Positions 42,075 to 51,746 of a DNA stretch of 64,000 bases are shown here, piece after piece; the stretch's first letter is position 1; the number at the start of each line of letters is the position of its first letter. A program made the position numbers and the translations under genes. Origin of the DNA: Brevibacterium jeotgali (lineage in GTDB: Bacteria > Actinomycetota > Actinomycetes > Actinomycetales > Brevibacteriaceae); the NCBI RefSeq assembly GCF_900169175.1, contig NZ_FXZM01000014.1, positions 1-64,000 of the forward strand, given 5' to 3'. The notes below the pieces were generated by a model. That model did not search any database, was not told the origin of the DNA, and saw only the letters and a program-made list of their open reading frames with translations.

Positions 42075-43124
42075 ATGCAGCTGCGTCCCGGTATCCGCGT
42101 CGTCCTCCGCTATCGCGACGGCGAGAGCGCCACGGATGCGCTGGGGACGGTGGAGGAGCTGACGGACGACACGGTCACGGTGCTGACGAAGCGCGGATCC
42201 ACGGTCGTCCAGCGGGACGCGATCCTGCTGGCCCACGAGGTCCCACCGGCTCCCGTGCGCACCGGTCTGCTCCACGAGGTCGTGTCCGCCGTGGACCTGC
42301 GCCGGATCTCCGCCGCAGCATGGCTTCCGCCGGAGAGCACCTGGCTGCACAGCGACAACGTCCGCGCCGAAGCGGCCGGGGCCACGGACTTCGTCCAGGC
42401 CGGCTGGCTGCTGCGCTCCGAATCCGCCGTCCCCTCGAAGAGGGCGAACTCGGCTCTGCCGCTGGACGAGCCCGGAATGCCCATCGCGCAGGCACTCGAC
42501 GCCGTGGAGAACTGGTACACGTCACGCGACGCCAGACCCATGGTCCAGATCTATTCGGCCGACTCCTCCTCCGCACTCGCTCCCGGGTGCGCAGAGCTGG
42601 GACCGCTGCTGCGGGAGCGCGGCTACGAGGCCATGCCCCCGACTCTCCTGCTCACCGGAGCGACGCGTGAGGCGGCCGCCGGTGCCACGCGGGCGGCCGA
42701 TGCCGCCCTGCCGGGCCTGACCATCGAGGTCGTGGACTCGCCGTCGGTGGACTGCCTGGCCGCGCTCGGGTATCCGGCCGATCACGAGGGTCACGAGGCA
42801 TATCGCCGGCTGCTGACATCTGCTGAGCAGGTGCAGTTCCTCACGGCATGGGCGCACCACCCTGACGGCTCCCGCTCCCCCGTCGCCTCCTGCCGGCTCG
42901 TCGAGGTCAGCCGCTGGGCGGTCGTGACGAACCTGATCACCCAGCCCGCACTCCGCCGCCGAGGTGCCGGTCGCGCAGTCGTCCGCGCCGCCATCGCGAC
43001 GGCGGCCGGCCGCGGAGTGCGCTCGTTCCTGGCGGACGTCGAGGCGGACAACGTCGCCTCGATCGCGCTCTTCGAATCCTTGGGAGCAGCGGTCGCACAG
43101 CGCTCCTGGTACGCCCGCCGCTGA
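42075..43124 (+). CDS. GNAT acetyltransferase with N-terminal SH3-like domain (Rv0428c-type)
   Basis: 349 residues. A small beta-barrel-like domain (about 1-60, LRPGIRVVLRYRDGE to QRDAILLAHEV) precedes a tandem GNAT region. The second GNAT unit has motif A QPALRRRGAGRAVVRAAIA and the C-terminal ALFESLGAAVAQRSWY. Acceptor substrate unknown. It diverges from fdxA and converges on the VanW-like gene (20-nt gap). Confidence 0.8.
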   Translation: MQLRPGIRVVLRYRDGESATDALGTVEELTDDTVTVLTKRGSTVVQRDAILLAHEVPPAPVRTGLLHEVVSAVDLRRISAAAWLPPESTWLHSDNVRAEAAGATDFVQAGWLLRSESAVPSKRANSALPLDEPGMPIAQALDAVENWYTSRDARPMVQIYSADSSSALAPGCAELGPLLRERGYEAMPPTLLLTGATREAAAGATRAADAALPGLTIEVVDSPSVDCLAALGYPADHEGHEAYRRLLTSAEQVQFLTAWAHHPDGSRSPVASCRLVEVSRWAVVTNLITQPALRRRGAGRAVVRAAIATAAGRGVRSFLADVEADNVASIALFESLGAAVAQRSWYARR

Positions 43125-43144
43125 GGCGACCGAGGCCGGGCAGA

Positions 43145-44860
43145 TCAGTCCTCGCAGATCACCCGATTGACGGGCCGGTACGTCGTCGTGAAGTCATCCT
43201 CCGAGACGACGGTCCCGCTGGCCGCGTCCTTGATCGTCCGGTAGATGGTGATCGACCAGCCGGGCTGCGGCGCCTGCGGGGTGCAGTCGGATCCCGATTC
43301 CCGTACGGTGCCGGGCGAGGTCTGGGCGAATCGTCCGGAGGCGTCGGCCTCGACGTCCACGACCTTCTCACCGAGCATTCGGGCATGGACCTCACCGCCG
43401 GACAGGCTCATGTCGAGGATCACCGGGGTGTCGGAGCTGTTGGTGAACTTCAGGTCGATCGAGGACCAGTCGAGCGTCGTCTCGCGGCCTTCCGGGTAGC
43501 GGGAGATGTACCGGGAGTGCGCCTGGTGCTCATCCAGGTCGAAGCCCGCGAAGAACGCTGCGTTGAACAGGGTCGTCGACACCTGCGAGATCCCACCGCC
43601 GAAGTCCTCCGCCATCTGGCCGTCCACGATGACGCCCGCCTGCTCGTAGCCGCTCGCGGCGGTGCGCTGACCCAGCGTCTCGTTGAGGGAGAACTGCTCT
43701 CCCGGCAGCACCACGGTGCCGCTCACCGCCTCCGTCGAGACCCGCAGGTTCGTGTCCCGCGCGGGTTCCGACGCGTACGCCGTCGAGAAGTCCGACACCG
43801 TGTCGGAGAAGTCCGCCTGCTCCGCGTCCTCGGTCGTGAACTCCGGTTCGACCTCTTCCATGTCGATCGTGCCGCTCCGGTCATCCGCCGTCATCGCAGT
43901 CGCGACGGTGTCGGCGAAGTCCTCTTCGTCGACGCTCAGCCCGGATTCCGCGGGGATGACGGTCAGATCGTCGCCGTCCACGTCGAAGCTCGCGTCCTTC
44001 GGGTCGGCACCCGCCTCCGGGTTCTGCTCGAACACGGCTGCGCGCAGAGCCGCACCGTCGAAGACCGGCGAGAGCGAACCGTCGTCGCCGTCGAATGTGA
44101 GAGTCGCCGCGATCATCTCCGGCGACACGGTGAGATCATGGGTGTCGCCCTCCGGCTCCTGGGCGCTCACCGTGACATCGTCCGACACCGCGGGCTCCGC
44201 GAGGTCGGTGCGCACCTGCTCGGCGTCCTCCGTCGTGATGCGCGGCTCCTTGTCGACCGGGTCGACGAGCACCCCGTCCCCGGTGCGCAGCCACTGGTCC
44301 TCCAGCGCCGACCGCAGCACGCCGGCTTCGACGACGGTGCCGTTCTCCCCCTGGGTCACGATCGCTGCGCCGTCCTCGTCGTATCCGAGCTGCGCGTCGA
44401 TGGGCTTCCGCGACAGATCCGCCGCGGTCTCTTCGACGATGGGCGCAAGGGTCTCGTCCTCGATCGTGAGGACGGGGTCGAGCTCCTCCTCGCCGAACAC
44501 CCGGTGCCACACGACACGGGGATCCAGGGAGAAGCCGACGGCCGAATCCACCGTCGCCTCGACATCCACGCCCATGCCCGCGGCAGCCGGGTCGAACTCC
44601 GCGGTCGCATCACCGGCGATCACGTCGACGGGCGCCGTCGGCCGATCCCCCAGCCCCTCCGTGAGTGCGGCGGCGGCATCCTCACGGGACATCCCGCCGA
44701 TATCGACCCCCATCGTGCTGGTCCCCGACGGCGTCGAGGTGGACTGGAAGGCGGCGAGCACCACGTAGGCGGCTGCGAGCACGAAGACGGCCGCAGACAC
44801 GAGGATGAGTGTCCACGGCTTCTTCGTGTCCTTCGTGCTCACATCTGCCATACGACGCAC
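43145..44860 (-). CDS. VanW-like protein with repeated PG-binding domains
   Basis: 571 residues. One N-terminal membrane helix (about 18-38) and GTSTMGVDIGGMSREDAAA start the extracellular part. Two or more YoaR-like putative peptidoglycan-binding units (about 60-370) are followed by the VanW domain (RVSTEAVSGTVVLPGEQFSL... to YPEGRETTLDWSSIDLKF). Likely a cell-wall-associated protein; vancomycin resistance is not implied. GTG 44860 follows GGAAGGG by 4-5 nt; ATG 44851 is the alternative. The 120-nt upstream spacer has TACTCT and TACATT -10 candidates near 44917-44931. Confidence 0.85.
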   Translation of the reverse strand: MRRMADVSTKDTKKPWTLILVSAAVFVLAAAYVVLAAFQSTSTPSGTSTMGVDIGGMSREDAAAALTEGLGDRPTAPVDVIAGDATAEFDPAAAGMGVDVEATVDSAVGFSLDPRVVWHRVFGEEELDPVLTIEDETLAPIVEETAADLSRKPIDAQLGYDEDGAAIVTQGENGTVVEAGVLRSALEDQWLRTGDGVLVDPVDKEPRITTEDAEQVRTDLAEPAVSDDVTVSAQEPEGDTHDLTVSPEMIAATLTFDGDDGSLSPVFDGAALRAAVFEQNPEAGADPKDASFDVDGDDLTVIPAESGLSVDEEDFADTVATAMTADDRSGTIDMEEVEPEFTTEDAEQADFSDTVSDFSTAYASEPARDTNLRVSTEAVSGTVVLPGEQFSLNETLGQRTAASGYEQAGVIVDGQMAEDFGGGISQVSTTLFNAAFFAGFDLDEHQAHSRYISRYPEGRETTLDWSSIDLKFTNSSDTPVILDMSLSGGEVHARMLGEKVVDVEADASGRFAQTSPGTVRESGSDCTPQAPQPGWSITIYRTIKDAASGTVVSEDDFTTTYRPVNRVICED

Positions 44861-44980
44861 GCTGCCCTTCCCGGTGGTACGACGGAATCAGCTCCGTCCA
44901 CGATCGCGAGGAAATGTACTACAGAGTACGGACACCACCGGCGCCCGACCAGGGTCCGCCGTGAGACTGAGACGCGATGG

Positions 44981-46528
44981 TTATGGCTGTGATGCCTTCT
45001 TCGCGGACCGCGACGGGACCATGAACACGACGACGGCCGCCAGCACCATCGGCGCGAAGAGCCAGACGAGCGACCGGAGGGATCCGGTCACGACGAGGTC
45101 CGCGCCGGGCCACAGCTGCGGCTGGGCGAACGCGAAGGCCGACGCGGAGACGACCGCGGCGAGCACCACGGTGACGATCGTGCTGCGATAGAGCGCGGAC
45201 ACGTGCCACAGCGCGAGGATCATGAGCAGCAGCGCGAGCCCCAGCCCCCACGGCACGATGACGGGTGCCCCCGCGACGGTGACGACGAACGCATTGAGGT
45301 GCTGGAACGACCCCAGCACTCCGACTACGATCCCCACCACCAGCGCATGGAGGCAGCCGCCGAGTGTCGCCGTCCAGCTCGCGTCCGCGCCGCGGCGGCG
45401 ATCCCGTCGCCGCTCCCCCTGCACGGCGACGCCGGGGGCCTCCGTCGAGCCCGCACCGGTTCCCGCTGACCCGGCACTGGCCGCCGCTGCGGAGGTTCCG
45501 GCTGCCGCTGCGGCCGCAGCACCCGTGGCGGCCGGTGCTGTCCCCCAGCCGAAGCCGCCGTCCTCCCCCGCAGGTCCCGCGACGCGCATCCGTGAGCCGG
45601 ACTGCCCGGCGGGCCGTTCAGGAGCCAGCAGGAGCACGTCGTCGACCGTGCCGTCCGGAAGGGCTCGTGCGGGTGCCTCCGCGCTGCGGCCGAAGTCCGA
45701 CAGCGCGAAGTACTCGGTCGTCCCGATGCGCTGACCGATCCCGTTCGACAGGGCGAAGAACTCGCCCGCGACAGTGACCTGGGTGGCGTGCGCGGCCATC
45801 GCCATCGCTTTGGCGCCCAGGTCGTCCTCGACGTCCTGGGCCACGGCCACGGGGACGCCGTCCGCGATGGTCGAGGGGGCCTCGGCGGGGGTGAAACCGG
45901 TGAGGTCGAAACCGGGTGCCTGCGGATCGAAGGTGCGGGCGACGGCTTCGGGCGGGTTCGCGAGGGTCAGCAGACGGGTCCGCACGGACCGGTCCTCACC
46001 ACCCATCCGCAGCGCCCTCACGCTCGCGTCGTGGCTGCGGCGGTGGTCAGGGTGGCCATAGCCGCCGTCCGCGCCGTAGGTGATGACGAGGTGGGGGTCC
46101 AGCTCCGCGACGACGGCGGCGATCCGGCGGGCCACCTCATCCGGATCCGCGGCGCAGAGGGCGGCGTCCGGCATGGACGCCGGGGCGTGGGCGTGCCCGT
46201 CCTCGCCCCACACCATCCCGGAGTCCTCGAAGCGCCGTACCGGGAAGCCGGCCCGGGCCTCGGGATCGGTGCTTCCGAGGAAGCAGTGGTCCGTGACTCC
46301 GACGGCCCTCATCGCGGCGGCGAGCTCGCGTTCGCGATGAGCGGCCAGGCCGCCCCTGTCACCGGCGAGGTGGGCGAGCTCGGAGCCGATCACCTCGCCG
46401 CCCTCGCCCCGGGTCGCTGTGAGCACGACGACCCGGGCCCCCGCACGCACGAGGTGGGCGATCGTCCCGCCGGTCGCGATCGATTCGTCATCGGGATGGG
46501 CATGGACGAAGAGGACAGTGGCTTCCAT
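44981..46528 (-). CDS. mshB: MshB deacetylase fused to a C-terminal membrane domain
   Basis: 515 residues. The N-terminal ~290 residues are the LmbE/PIG-L-fold mycothiol deacetylase: VHAHPDDES (His11, Asp14) and GHPDHRRSHD (zinc His). It deacetylates GlcNAc-inositol in mycothiol synthesis. A ~65-residue Ala/Gly-rich linker leads to four membrane helices (about 385-510) resembling the separate Rv1171-type membrane protein that follows mshB in mycobacteria (recalled). ATG 46528 begins at the fold; a GAGGAG lies 15 nt upstream, far for a Shine-Dalgarno. It starts 20 nt after typA. Confidence 0.87.
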   Translation of the reverse strand: MEATVLFVHAHPDDESIATGGTIAHLVRAGARVVVLTATRGEGGEVIGSELAHLAGDRGGLAAHRERELAAAMRAVGVTDHCFLGSTDPEARAGFPVRRFEDSGMVWGEDGHAHAPASMPDAALCAADPDEVARRIAAVVAELDPHLVITYGADGGYGHPDHRRSHDASVRALRMGGEDRSVRTRLLTLANPPEAVARTFDPQAPGFDLTGFTPAEAPSTIADGVPVAVAQDVEDDLGAKAMAMAAHATQVTVAGEFFALSNGIGQRIGTTEYFALSDFGRSAEAPARALPDGTVDDVLLLAPERPAGQSGSRMRVAGPAGEDGGFGWGTAPAATGAAAAAAAGTSAAAASAGSAGTGAGSTEAPGVAVQGERRRDRRRGADASWTATLGGCLHALVVGIVVGVLGSFQHLNAFVVTVAGAPVIVPWGLGLALLLMILALWHVSALYRSTIVTVVLAAVVSASAFAFAQPQLWPGADLVVTGSLRSLVWLFAPMVLAAVVVFMVPSRSAKKASQP

Positions 46529-46547
46529 CGGGTGGTCGGTCGTCTCC

Positions 46548-48458
46548 TCAGGAATTGTTCTTGCGCGAGCGCGACTGAGACTTCTGGCGTTCCTTCTGGT
46601 CCAGGATGACCTTCCGGATCCGCACGGTGCCCGGGGTGACCTCGACGCACTCGTCCTGGTTCGCGAACTCCAGGCTCTCCTCCAGTGTGAGCGTGCGCGG
46701 CGGGACGAGGTTCTCGAAGGTGTCGGACGATGCCGCACGCATATTCGTCAGCTTCTTCTCCTTCGTGATGTTCACGTCCATGTCGTCGGCGCGCGAGTTC
46801 TCCCCGACGATCTGGCCCTCGTACACCTCGGAGGTCGGCTGGACGAAGAACGCGCCGCGCTCCTGCAGGTTGATCATCGCGAACGGGGTGACGACACCTG
46901 CGCGGTCTGCCACGAGCGATCCGGAGGTGCGGAACTCGATCGAGCCCGCCCACGGTGCTGTGCCCGCGGACAGCGAGTTGGCGATCCCGGTGCCGCGCGT
47001 TTCGGTGAGGAAGCGCGTGCGGAAGCCGATGAGGCCTCGCGCGGGGACCTTGAACTCCATCCGGACCCAGCCGGTGCCGTGGTTCGCCATGGTCTCCATG
47101 GTGCCCCTGCGGGAGGCCATGAGCTGTGTGACGGCACCCAGGTGCTCTTCGGGCACATCGATGGTCATATGCTCGATCGGCTCGTGCATCTTGCCGTCCA
47201 CCATGCGGGTGACGACCTGCGGCTTGCCGACGGTGAGCTCGAAGCCCTCGCGGCGCATCTGCTCGACGAGGATCGCCAGTGCGAGCTCTCCGCGGCCCTG
47301 GACCTCCCACGAGTCGGGGCGCTCCGTGGGGAGCACCTGCAGCGAGACGTTTCCGACCAGCTCCTGATCCAGACGGTCCTTCACCTGGCGGGCCGTGACC
47401 TTCGTGTTCTTCTCCCGCCCGGCGAGCGGGGAGGTGTTGATGCCGATCGTCATCGAGATCGCCGGGTCGTCGATCGTGATGCCCGGCATGGGGCGAGGAT
47501 CGTCGAGGTCCGTGATCGTGTCACCGATGCTGATCTCCGGGATGCCGGCGATCGCGACGATGTCGCCGGCCGAGGCATGGGTCGCCGGCACGCGTTCGAG
47601 CCCCTTCGTCTCCAGCAGCTCCGAGACCTTCGCGGTGGCGATCTCTCCGTCCGAATGCACCCAGGCGACCTGCTGGCCCTTGTGCAGGGTGCCGCCGTAG
47701 ATGCGCAGCAGAGCGAGACGGCCCAGGAACGGGGAGGCGTCGAGGTTGGTCACGTGGGCCTGGAGCACGCCGTCGTCGTTGTACGCGGGGGCGGGGATGT
47801 GCTCGAGGATCGTCGAGAAGAGGGGCTCGAGATCCTCGTTGTCCGGGGCGGAACCGTCAGCGGGGCGATCGAGCGAGGCACGACCTGCCTTCGCGGCGGC
47901 GTAGACGACGGGCACATCGAGGACGACGTCCGCGTCGAAGTCCTCGACCTCTTCCGCGAGGTCGGAGGCCAGTCCGAGCAGCAGGTCCTGCGCCTCATCG
48001 AGCACGTGCTCGATGCGAGCATCGGCACGGTCCGTCTTGTTGACGACGAGGATGACCGGCTTCTGGGCCGCCAGTGCCTTGCGCAGCACGAAGCGGGTCT
48101 GCGGGAGCGGACCCTCGGACGAGTCGACGAGCAGGACGACGCCGTCGACCATCGACAGTCCGCGCTCCACCTCGCCGCCGAAATCGGCGTGGCCGGGGGT
48201 GTCGATGACGTTGATGATGATCGGTTCGTCCGTCGACGGGCCGGAATAGGAGATGGAGGTGTTCTTCGCGAGGATCGTGATCCCCTTCTCCTTCTCCAGG
48301 TCGCCGGAGTCCATGACGCGGTCGACGACGTCACCGTGGTCGCCGAACACGCCGGCCTGAGTGAGCATCGCGTTGACCAGAGTCGTCTTGCCGTGGTCGA
48401 CGTGCGCGACGATGGCGACGTTGCGGCGGTCGGAACGGCGGGAGGAGTGTAGCGTCAT
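46548..48458 (-). CDS. typA: GTPase TypA/BipA
   Basis: 636 residues. G1 AHVDHGKTTL (about 18-27), G3 DTPGHADFGGEVER, G4 NKTDRADA and the EF-G-like domains III and V plus the BipA-specific C-terminus are complete. It is a ribosome-associated GTPase involved in 50S assembly and stress or cold growth. ATG 48458 begins just before the conserved RRNVAIVAHVDHGK; an ATG at 48512 in the leader is rejected. A perfect TATAAT (48499-48504) gives a ~35-nt leader. Confidence 0.95.
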   Translation of the reverse strand: MTLHSSRRSDRRNVAIVAHVDHGKTTLVNAMLTQAGVFGDHGDVVDRVMDSGDLEKEKGITILAKNTSISYSGPSTDEPIIINVIDTPGHADFGGEVERGLSMVDGVVLLVDSSEGPLPQTRFVLRKALAAQKPVILVVNKTDRADARIEHVLDEAQDLLLGLASDLAEEVEDFDADVVLDVPVVYAAAKAGRASLDRPADGSAPDNEDLEPLFSTILEHIPAPAYNDDGVLQAHVTNLDASPFLGRLALLRIYGGTLHKGQQVAWVHSDGEIATAKVSELLETKGLERVPATHASAGDIVAIAGIPEISIGDTITDLDDPRPMPGITIDDPAISMTIGINTSPLAGREKNTKVTARQVKDRLDQELVGNVSLQVLPTERPDSWEVQGRGELALAILVEQMRREGFELTVGKPQVVTRMVDGKMHEPIEHMTIDVPEEHLGAVTQLMASRRGTMETMANHGTGWVRMEFKVPARGLIGFRTRFLTETRGTGIANSLSAGTAPWAGSIEFRTSGSLVADRAGVVTPFAMINLQERGAFFVQPTSEVYEGQIVGENSRADDMDVNITKEKKLTNMRAASSDTFENLVPPRTLTLEESLEFANQDECVEVTPGTVRIRKVILDQKERQKSQSRSRKNNS

Positions 48459-48498
48459 AAGCTCGCTTTCGAGTTCGGTGGCGGGGGCGCCGAAGACG

Positions 48499-48504
48499 AT
48501 TATA
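48499..48504 (-). promoter_or_regulatory. Perfect TATAAT -10 of typA
   Basis: The only exact TATAAT I noticed upstream of a gene in this GC-rich window; 40 nt before the typA ATG. No clear -35. Confidence 0.55.
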
Positions 48505-48613
48505 TGCGCCACAGCGCCTCAACCCCGCCTGCGGTGCCCTGCGCGGCGTGGAACAGGCCGCGCAGAGGCGCTCACGAGCACGTTCGTGGGCGCCGGAATC
48601 GGTGCGCGAGCGT

Positions 48614-48641
48614 GGGGACTGGGTCTGGGTCTGGGTCTGGG
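48614..48641 (+). repeat. TCTGGG hexamer repeat with G-quadruplex potential
   Basis: Five G-runs (48614-48617, 48621-48623, 48627-48629, 48633-48635, 48639-48641) are spaced by 3-nt loops ACT/TCT, then degenerate copies continue to about 48670. It lies between the importer operon end and the typA promoter; the G-rich strand is the non-coding strand for both. Confidence 0.7.
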
Positions 48642-48705
48642 TCTGGAGTCTGGGGACTGGGATCTGGGTCCCGGACCCGGGCCTCGGCGGTGGTGTGCTG
48701 CGTCG

Positions 48706-50472
48706 TCAGCCGACGAGGTCCTCCGAACCGGACACGAGCAGCGCGTCGCGCGCTTCGCGCCGGCGGCGCTGCTCGACCGGGTCCGGCACCGGAACGGCGG
48801 CCAGCAGCCTCTGCGTGTACGGATGGCGCGGCGCCGCCACGACATCGGCCGACGGTCCGACTTCCAGCAGGTGGCCGTGCCGCATGACCGCGATGCGGCT
48901 CGCGACCATTTCGACGACGGCGAGGTCGTGGCTGATGAACAGGCACGCGAAGCCGTACTCCTCCTGCAGGTTCCGGAAGAGCGCGAGCACCCTGTCCTGC
49001 ACGGACACGTCCAGCGCCGAGGTCGGCTCATCCGCGATGAGCAGACGCGGCTTGAGAGCGAGCGCCCGAGCGATGCCGATCCTCTGCCGCTGACCGCCCG
49101 AGAACTCGTGCGGATACCTGTTGCGCATCGACCTCGGCAGCTCCACCGAATCCAGCAGCTCCTCGACCCTGCTGCTGAGAGCGGGACCCTTGAGGCCTTC
49201 GTGGAGGTACATCGGCTCTCCGATCGACTCCCCCACCGGCAGCCGCGGATTGAGCGACGAGCCCGGGTCCTGGAAGACGAATCCCACAGTCCTGCGGACG
49301 CCGCGCAGGTGCTTGTCCCTCTTGCCCGCGATCTCCTCGCCGCCGACGGTCAGCGAGCCTTCGACGACGGGGATGAGCCCCACCGACGCACGGCCGATCG
49401 TCGTCTTGCCCGAACCGGACTCCCCGACGAGGCCCACGACCTCGCCCGGGGCGATCTGCAGGTCGATCGACCTGGCCGCGCGGAACGCCTTCTTCCGTCC
49501 GACGGCAGGGTATTCGATGGAGGCGCCGGCCAGCTTCAGGGCGGCATCGTCGATCTGGATCCGACCGCCCGGGTGCTCGTACGTGTCGTTCGACTCGAGC
49601 GGGATCGCAGCGAGGTCGTCGACGCCGTCCCGCTTCTCAGCTCCGGATCCGAACGCCCGCTCCTCGGAGCGCGAACCCAGGTGCGGGACGGCGGCCAGCA
49701 GCTGCTTGGTGTAGTCGTGCTGCGGGTCGGTGAAGATCTGGGTCGCGCTGCCCTCCTCGACGACGCGCCCCTGCTTCATGACGAGGATCCGGTCGGCCAT
49801 GTCCGCGACCACACCCATGTCGTGCGTGATGAGGATGATGCCGGCGTCGACCTTCTCCCGCAGGTTCCGCATGAGCTTGAGGATCTCCGCCTGGACCGTC
49901 ACGTCCAGCGCTGTGGTCGGCTCATCGGCGATGAGCAGACGCGGTTCGCACGCGAGCGCCTGGGCGATCATGACGCGCTGTCGCTGTCCGCCGGACAGCT
50001 GGTGCGGGAACGAGTCGTAGCGCTCCTCCGGGTCCGGCATCTCTACCAGCCGCAGCAGCCGCAGGGCCTCGTCCTTCGCCTCGCGCGGTCCCATGACGTT
50101 GTGCACGCGCAGGGTCTCGGAGATCTGGAAGCCCGCCGTGTAGACGGGGTTGAGCGCTGTCATCGGCTCCTGGAAGATCACGGAGATGTCGTTCCCACGG
50201 ACCTTCTGCATCTGCTCGTCGCGCATGCCGATGAGCTCTCGTCCGTCGAGCTGCGCGGATCCGCTCGCCCGGCCGTTCTTGGGCACCAGTCCCATGAGCG
50301 ACATCGACGACTGGGACTTGCCGGAGCCCGATTCGCCCACGATCGCGAGCACTTCGCCCTTGCGCACGTCGTACGTCAGTCCTTCGGCCGCTGTCATCCA
50401 TTCATCGTTGACCCAGAAGCGCACTCCCAGGTCGCGGACGGAGAGGATCACGTCCTTCTGCGGTGTCTCCAT
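48706..50472 (-). CDS. Fused oligopeptide ABC transporter ATPase (DppD-DppF type)
   Basis: 588 residues with two complete ABC domains. First: [11 protein letters not shown] (46-56), [28 protein letters not shown]. Second: [11 protein letters not shown] (about residue 360), [24 protein letters not shown], each followed by the C-terminal oligopeptide/dipeptide extension. It energises peptide import with OppB/OppC. The ATG at 50472 overlaps the oppC stop by one base (TGATG). Last gene of the operon. Confidence 0.93.
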   Translation of the reverse strand: METPQKDVILSVRDLGVRFWVNDEWMTAAEGLTYDVRKGEVLAIVGESGSGKSQSSMSLMGLVPKNGRASGSAQLDGRELIGMRDEQMQKVRGNDISVIFQEPMTALNPVYTAGFQISETLRVHNVMGPREAKDEALRLLRLVEMPDPEERYDSFPHQLSGGQRQRVMIAQALACEPRLLIADEPTTALDVTVQAEILKLMRNLREKVDAGIILITHDMGVVADMADRILVMKQGRVVEEGSATQIFTDPQHDYTKQLLAAVPHLGSRSEERAFGSGAEKRDGVDDLAAIPLESNDTYEHPGGRIQIDDAALKLAGASIEYPAVGRKKAFRAARSIDLQIAPGEVVGLVGESGSGKTTIGRASVGLIPVVEGSLTVGGEEIAGKRDKHLRGVRRTVGFVFQDPGSSLNPRLPVGESIGEPMYLHEGLKGPALSSRVEELLDSVELPRSMRNRYPHEFSGGQRQRIGIARALALKPRLLIADEPTSALDVSVQDRVLALFRNLQEEYGFACLFISHDLAVVEMVASRIAVMRHGHLLEVGPSADVVAAPRHPYTQRLLAAVPVPDPVEQRRRREARDALLVSGSEDLVG

Positions 50473-51746
50473 CAGTGACTCGCCCCCTTTCCGTCGTCTC
50501 CGTCGTCTCCACCGTCGCCGTCGGCGCCGGGTTCGTGATCGGTGCCCGGCCGCTTCGCCTCGGCCGTCGTCGTCCCGGTCTCCTGCTGGCCCGTGCCGCT
50601 CATCTGCCGGCCGGGGACACGGCCGGCACGGCGGTCGGCGCGGTTCATCCTCCGCAGCGACGGGACGGTCTTCATACGCGGATCGAACGCGTCGCGCAGT
50701 CCGTCGCCGATGAAGTTCACGCACAGCGCGATGAGGATGATGAACAGGCCCGCCCACCAGAACAGCCAGGGACGTGAGGCGAAGGCCGACTGGTATTCGT
50801 TGATGAGCTGCCCCAGGGACACCTGCGGCGCGCGGATGCCGAACCCGAGGAAGCTCAGTGCCGCTTCGAGCACGATCGCCTGGCTCATGAGCAGCGTGGT
50901 GTTCACGATGATGACACCCATCGTGTTCGGCAGCATGTGCTTGGCCATGATGCGGAAGTCCCCGGCTCCCGCGACCCGTGCGGAATCGACGAACTCCCGC
51001 TCCCGCAGCGCGAGGAACTCACCGCGGACCAGTCGCGCGAGACTCGTCCAGAGGATCGCTCCCAGCACGACTGCGAGCGCAGGCGCCATGTAGGTGGCTG
51101 ACGACAGGCCGAACAGTGAGAAGTTGGGTCCGCTCACGAGCTTGCCGAGGATCGAGCCGACCACGATGGTCGGCAGGATGATGAAGCCATCGGTGACGCG
51201 CATGAGGAACGCGTCGAGCCTGCCCCGGTAGTAGCCGGCGATGGCACCGATCACGGTGCCGAGCACCAGCGCGACGATGCCGATGATCACCATGACCATG
51301 AGTGAGATCTGGACGCCCTTCATGACCCGGGCGAAGTTGTCACGACCGATGTCGTCCTGGCCGAACGGATGCTGACCGAAGGTGAACGGGTCGGCCAGCG
51401 ACCAGGTGGGAGCCCCCGCGGGATTCATGATCGGGCCGGAACTCGTGTGGTTGTGGATCCACCATCCCGGGATCGGGCCGAAGCCCTGAGCGGAGTAGGC
51501 GAAGACGGCGATCGCGGCCAGGACGAACATACCCGCCATGGCGCCCTTGTGACCGAAGAACTTGCGTCGGACGATCGCGCCCTGGCTCAGCCCCTCCGTC
51601 TCACGGCCCTCGATCGAGATCGGTCCGGTCTCTGCGGCGGGCCCCGTCTCTGCGGGCGGTCCGGTCTCTGCGGTCGGCCCGGTCTCCGGGCCGCCCCGCG
51701 GTGCGTTCTGGCCGCCGGGGCCTGTGGTGCGTGGTGTGTTGCTCAT
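50472..51746 (-). CDS. Oligopeptide ABC transporter permease (OppC/DppC type) with repetitive N-terminus
   Basis: 424 residues. The first ~60 residues are a cytoplasmic low-complexity leader with five ETGP units (about 20-42). Six membrane helices follow, with the EAA-type loop EFVDSARVAGAGDFRIMAKH and the usual PNTMGVIIV. The C-terminal ~70 residues are again Asp/Gly-rich and disordered. ATG overlaps the oppB stop by one base (TGATG). Confidence 0.9.
   Translation of the reverse strand: MSNTPRTTGPGGQNAPRGGPETGPTAETGPPAETGPAAETGPISIEGRETEGLSQGAIVRRKFFGHKGAMAGMFVLAAIAVFAYSAQGFGPIPGWWIHNHTSSGPIMNPAGAPTWSLADPFTFGQHPFGQDDIGRDNFARVMKGVQISLMVMVIIGIVALVLGTVIGAIAGYYRGRLDAFLMRVTDGFIILPTIVVGSILGKLVSGPNFSLFGLSSATYMAPALAVVLGAILWTSLARLVRGEFLALREREFVDSARVAGAGDFRIMAKHMLPNTMGVIIVNTTLLMSQAIVLEAALSFLGFGIRAPQVSLGQLINEYQSAFASRPWLFWWAGLFIILIALCVNFIGDGLRDAFDPRMKTVPSLRRMNRADRRAGRVPGRQMSGTGQQETGTTTAEAKRPGTDHEPGADGDGGDDGDDGKGASH

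Noticed and set aside
43145..44860. Vancomycin resistance determinant
   Set aside because: VanW-domain proteins with PG-binding repeats are common in susceptible bacteria; no vanHAX-type genes are nearby.
46419..48452. A 677-codon open frame on the + strand opposite typA
   Set aside because: Mirror of the typA codons; composition and lack of any motif mark it as non-coding.
48614..48670. Telomere-like terminal repeat
   Set aside because: The hexamer repeat is internal to the window between ordinary genes; no end structure.
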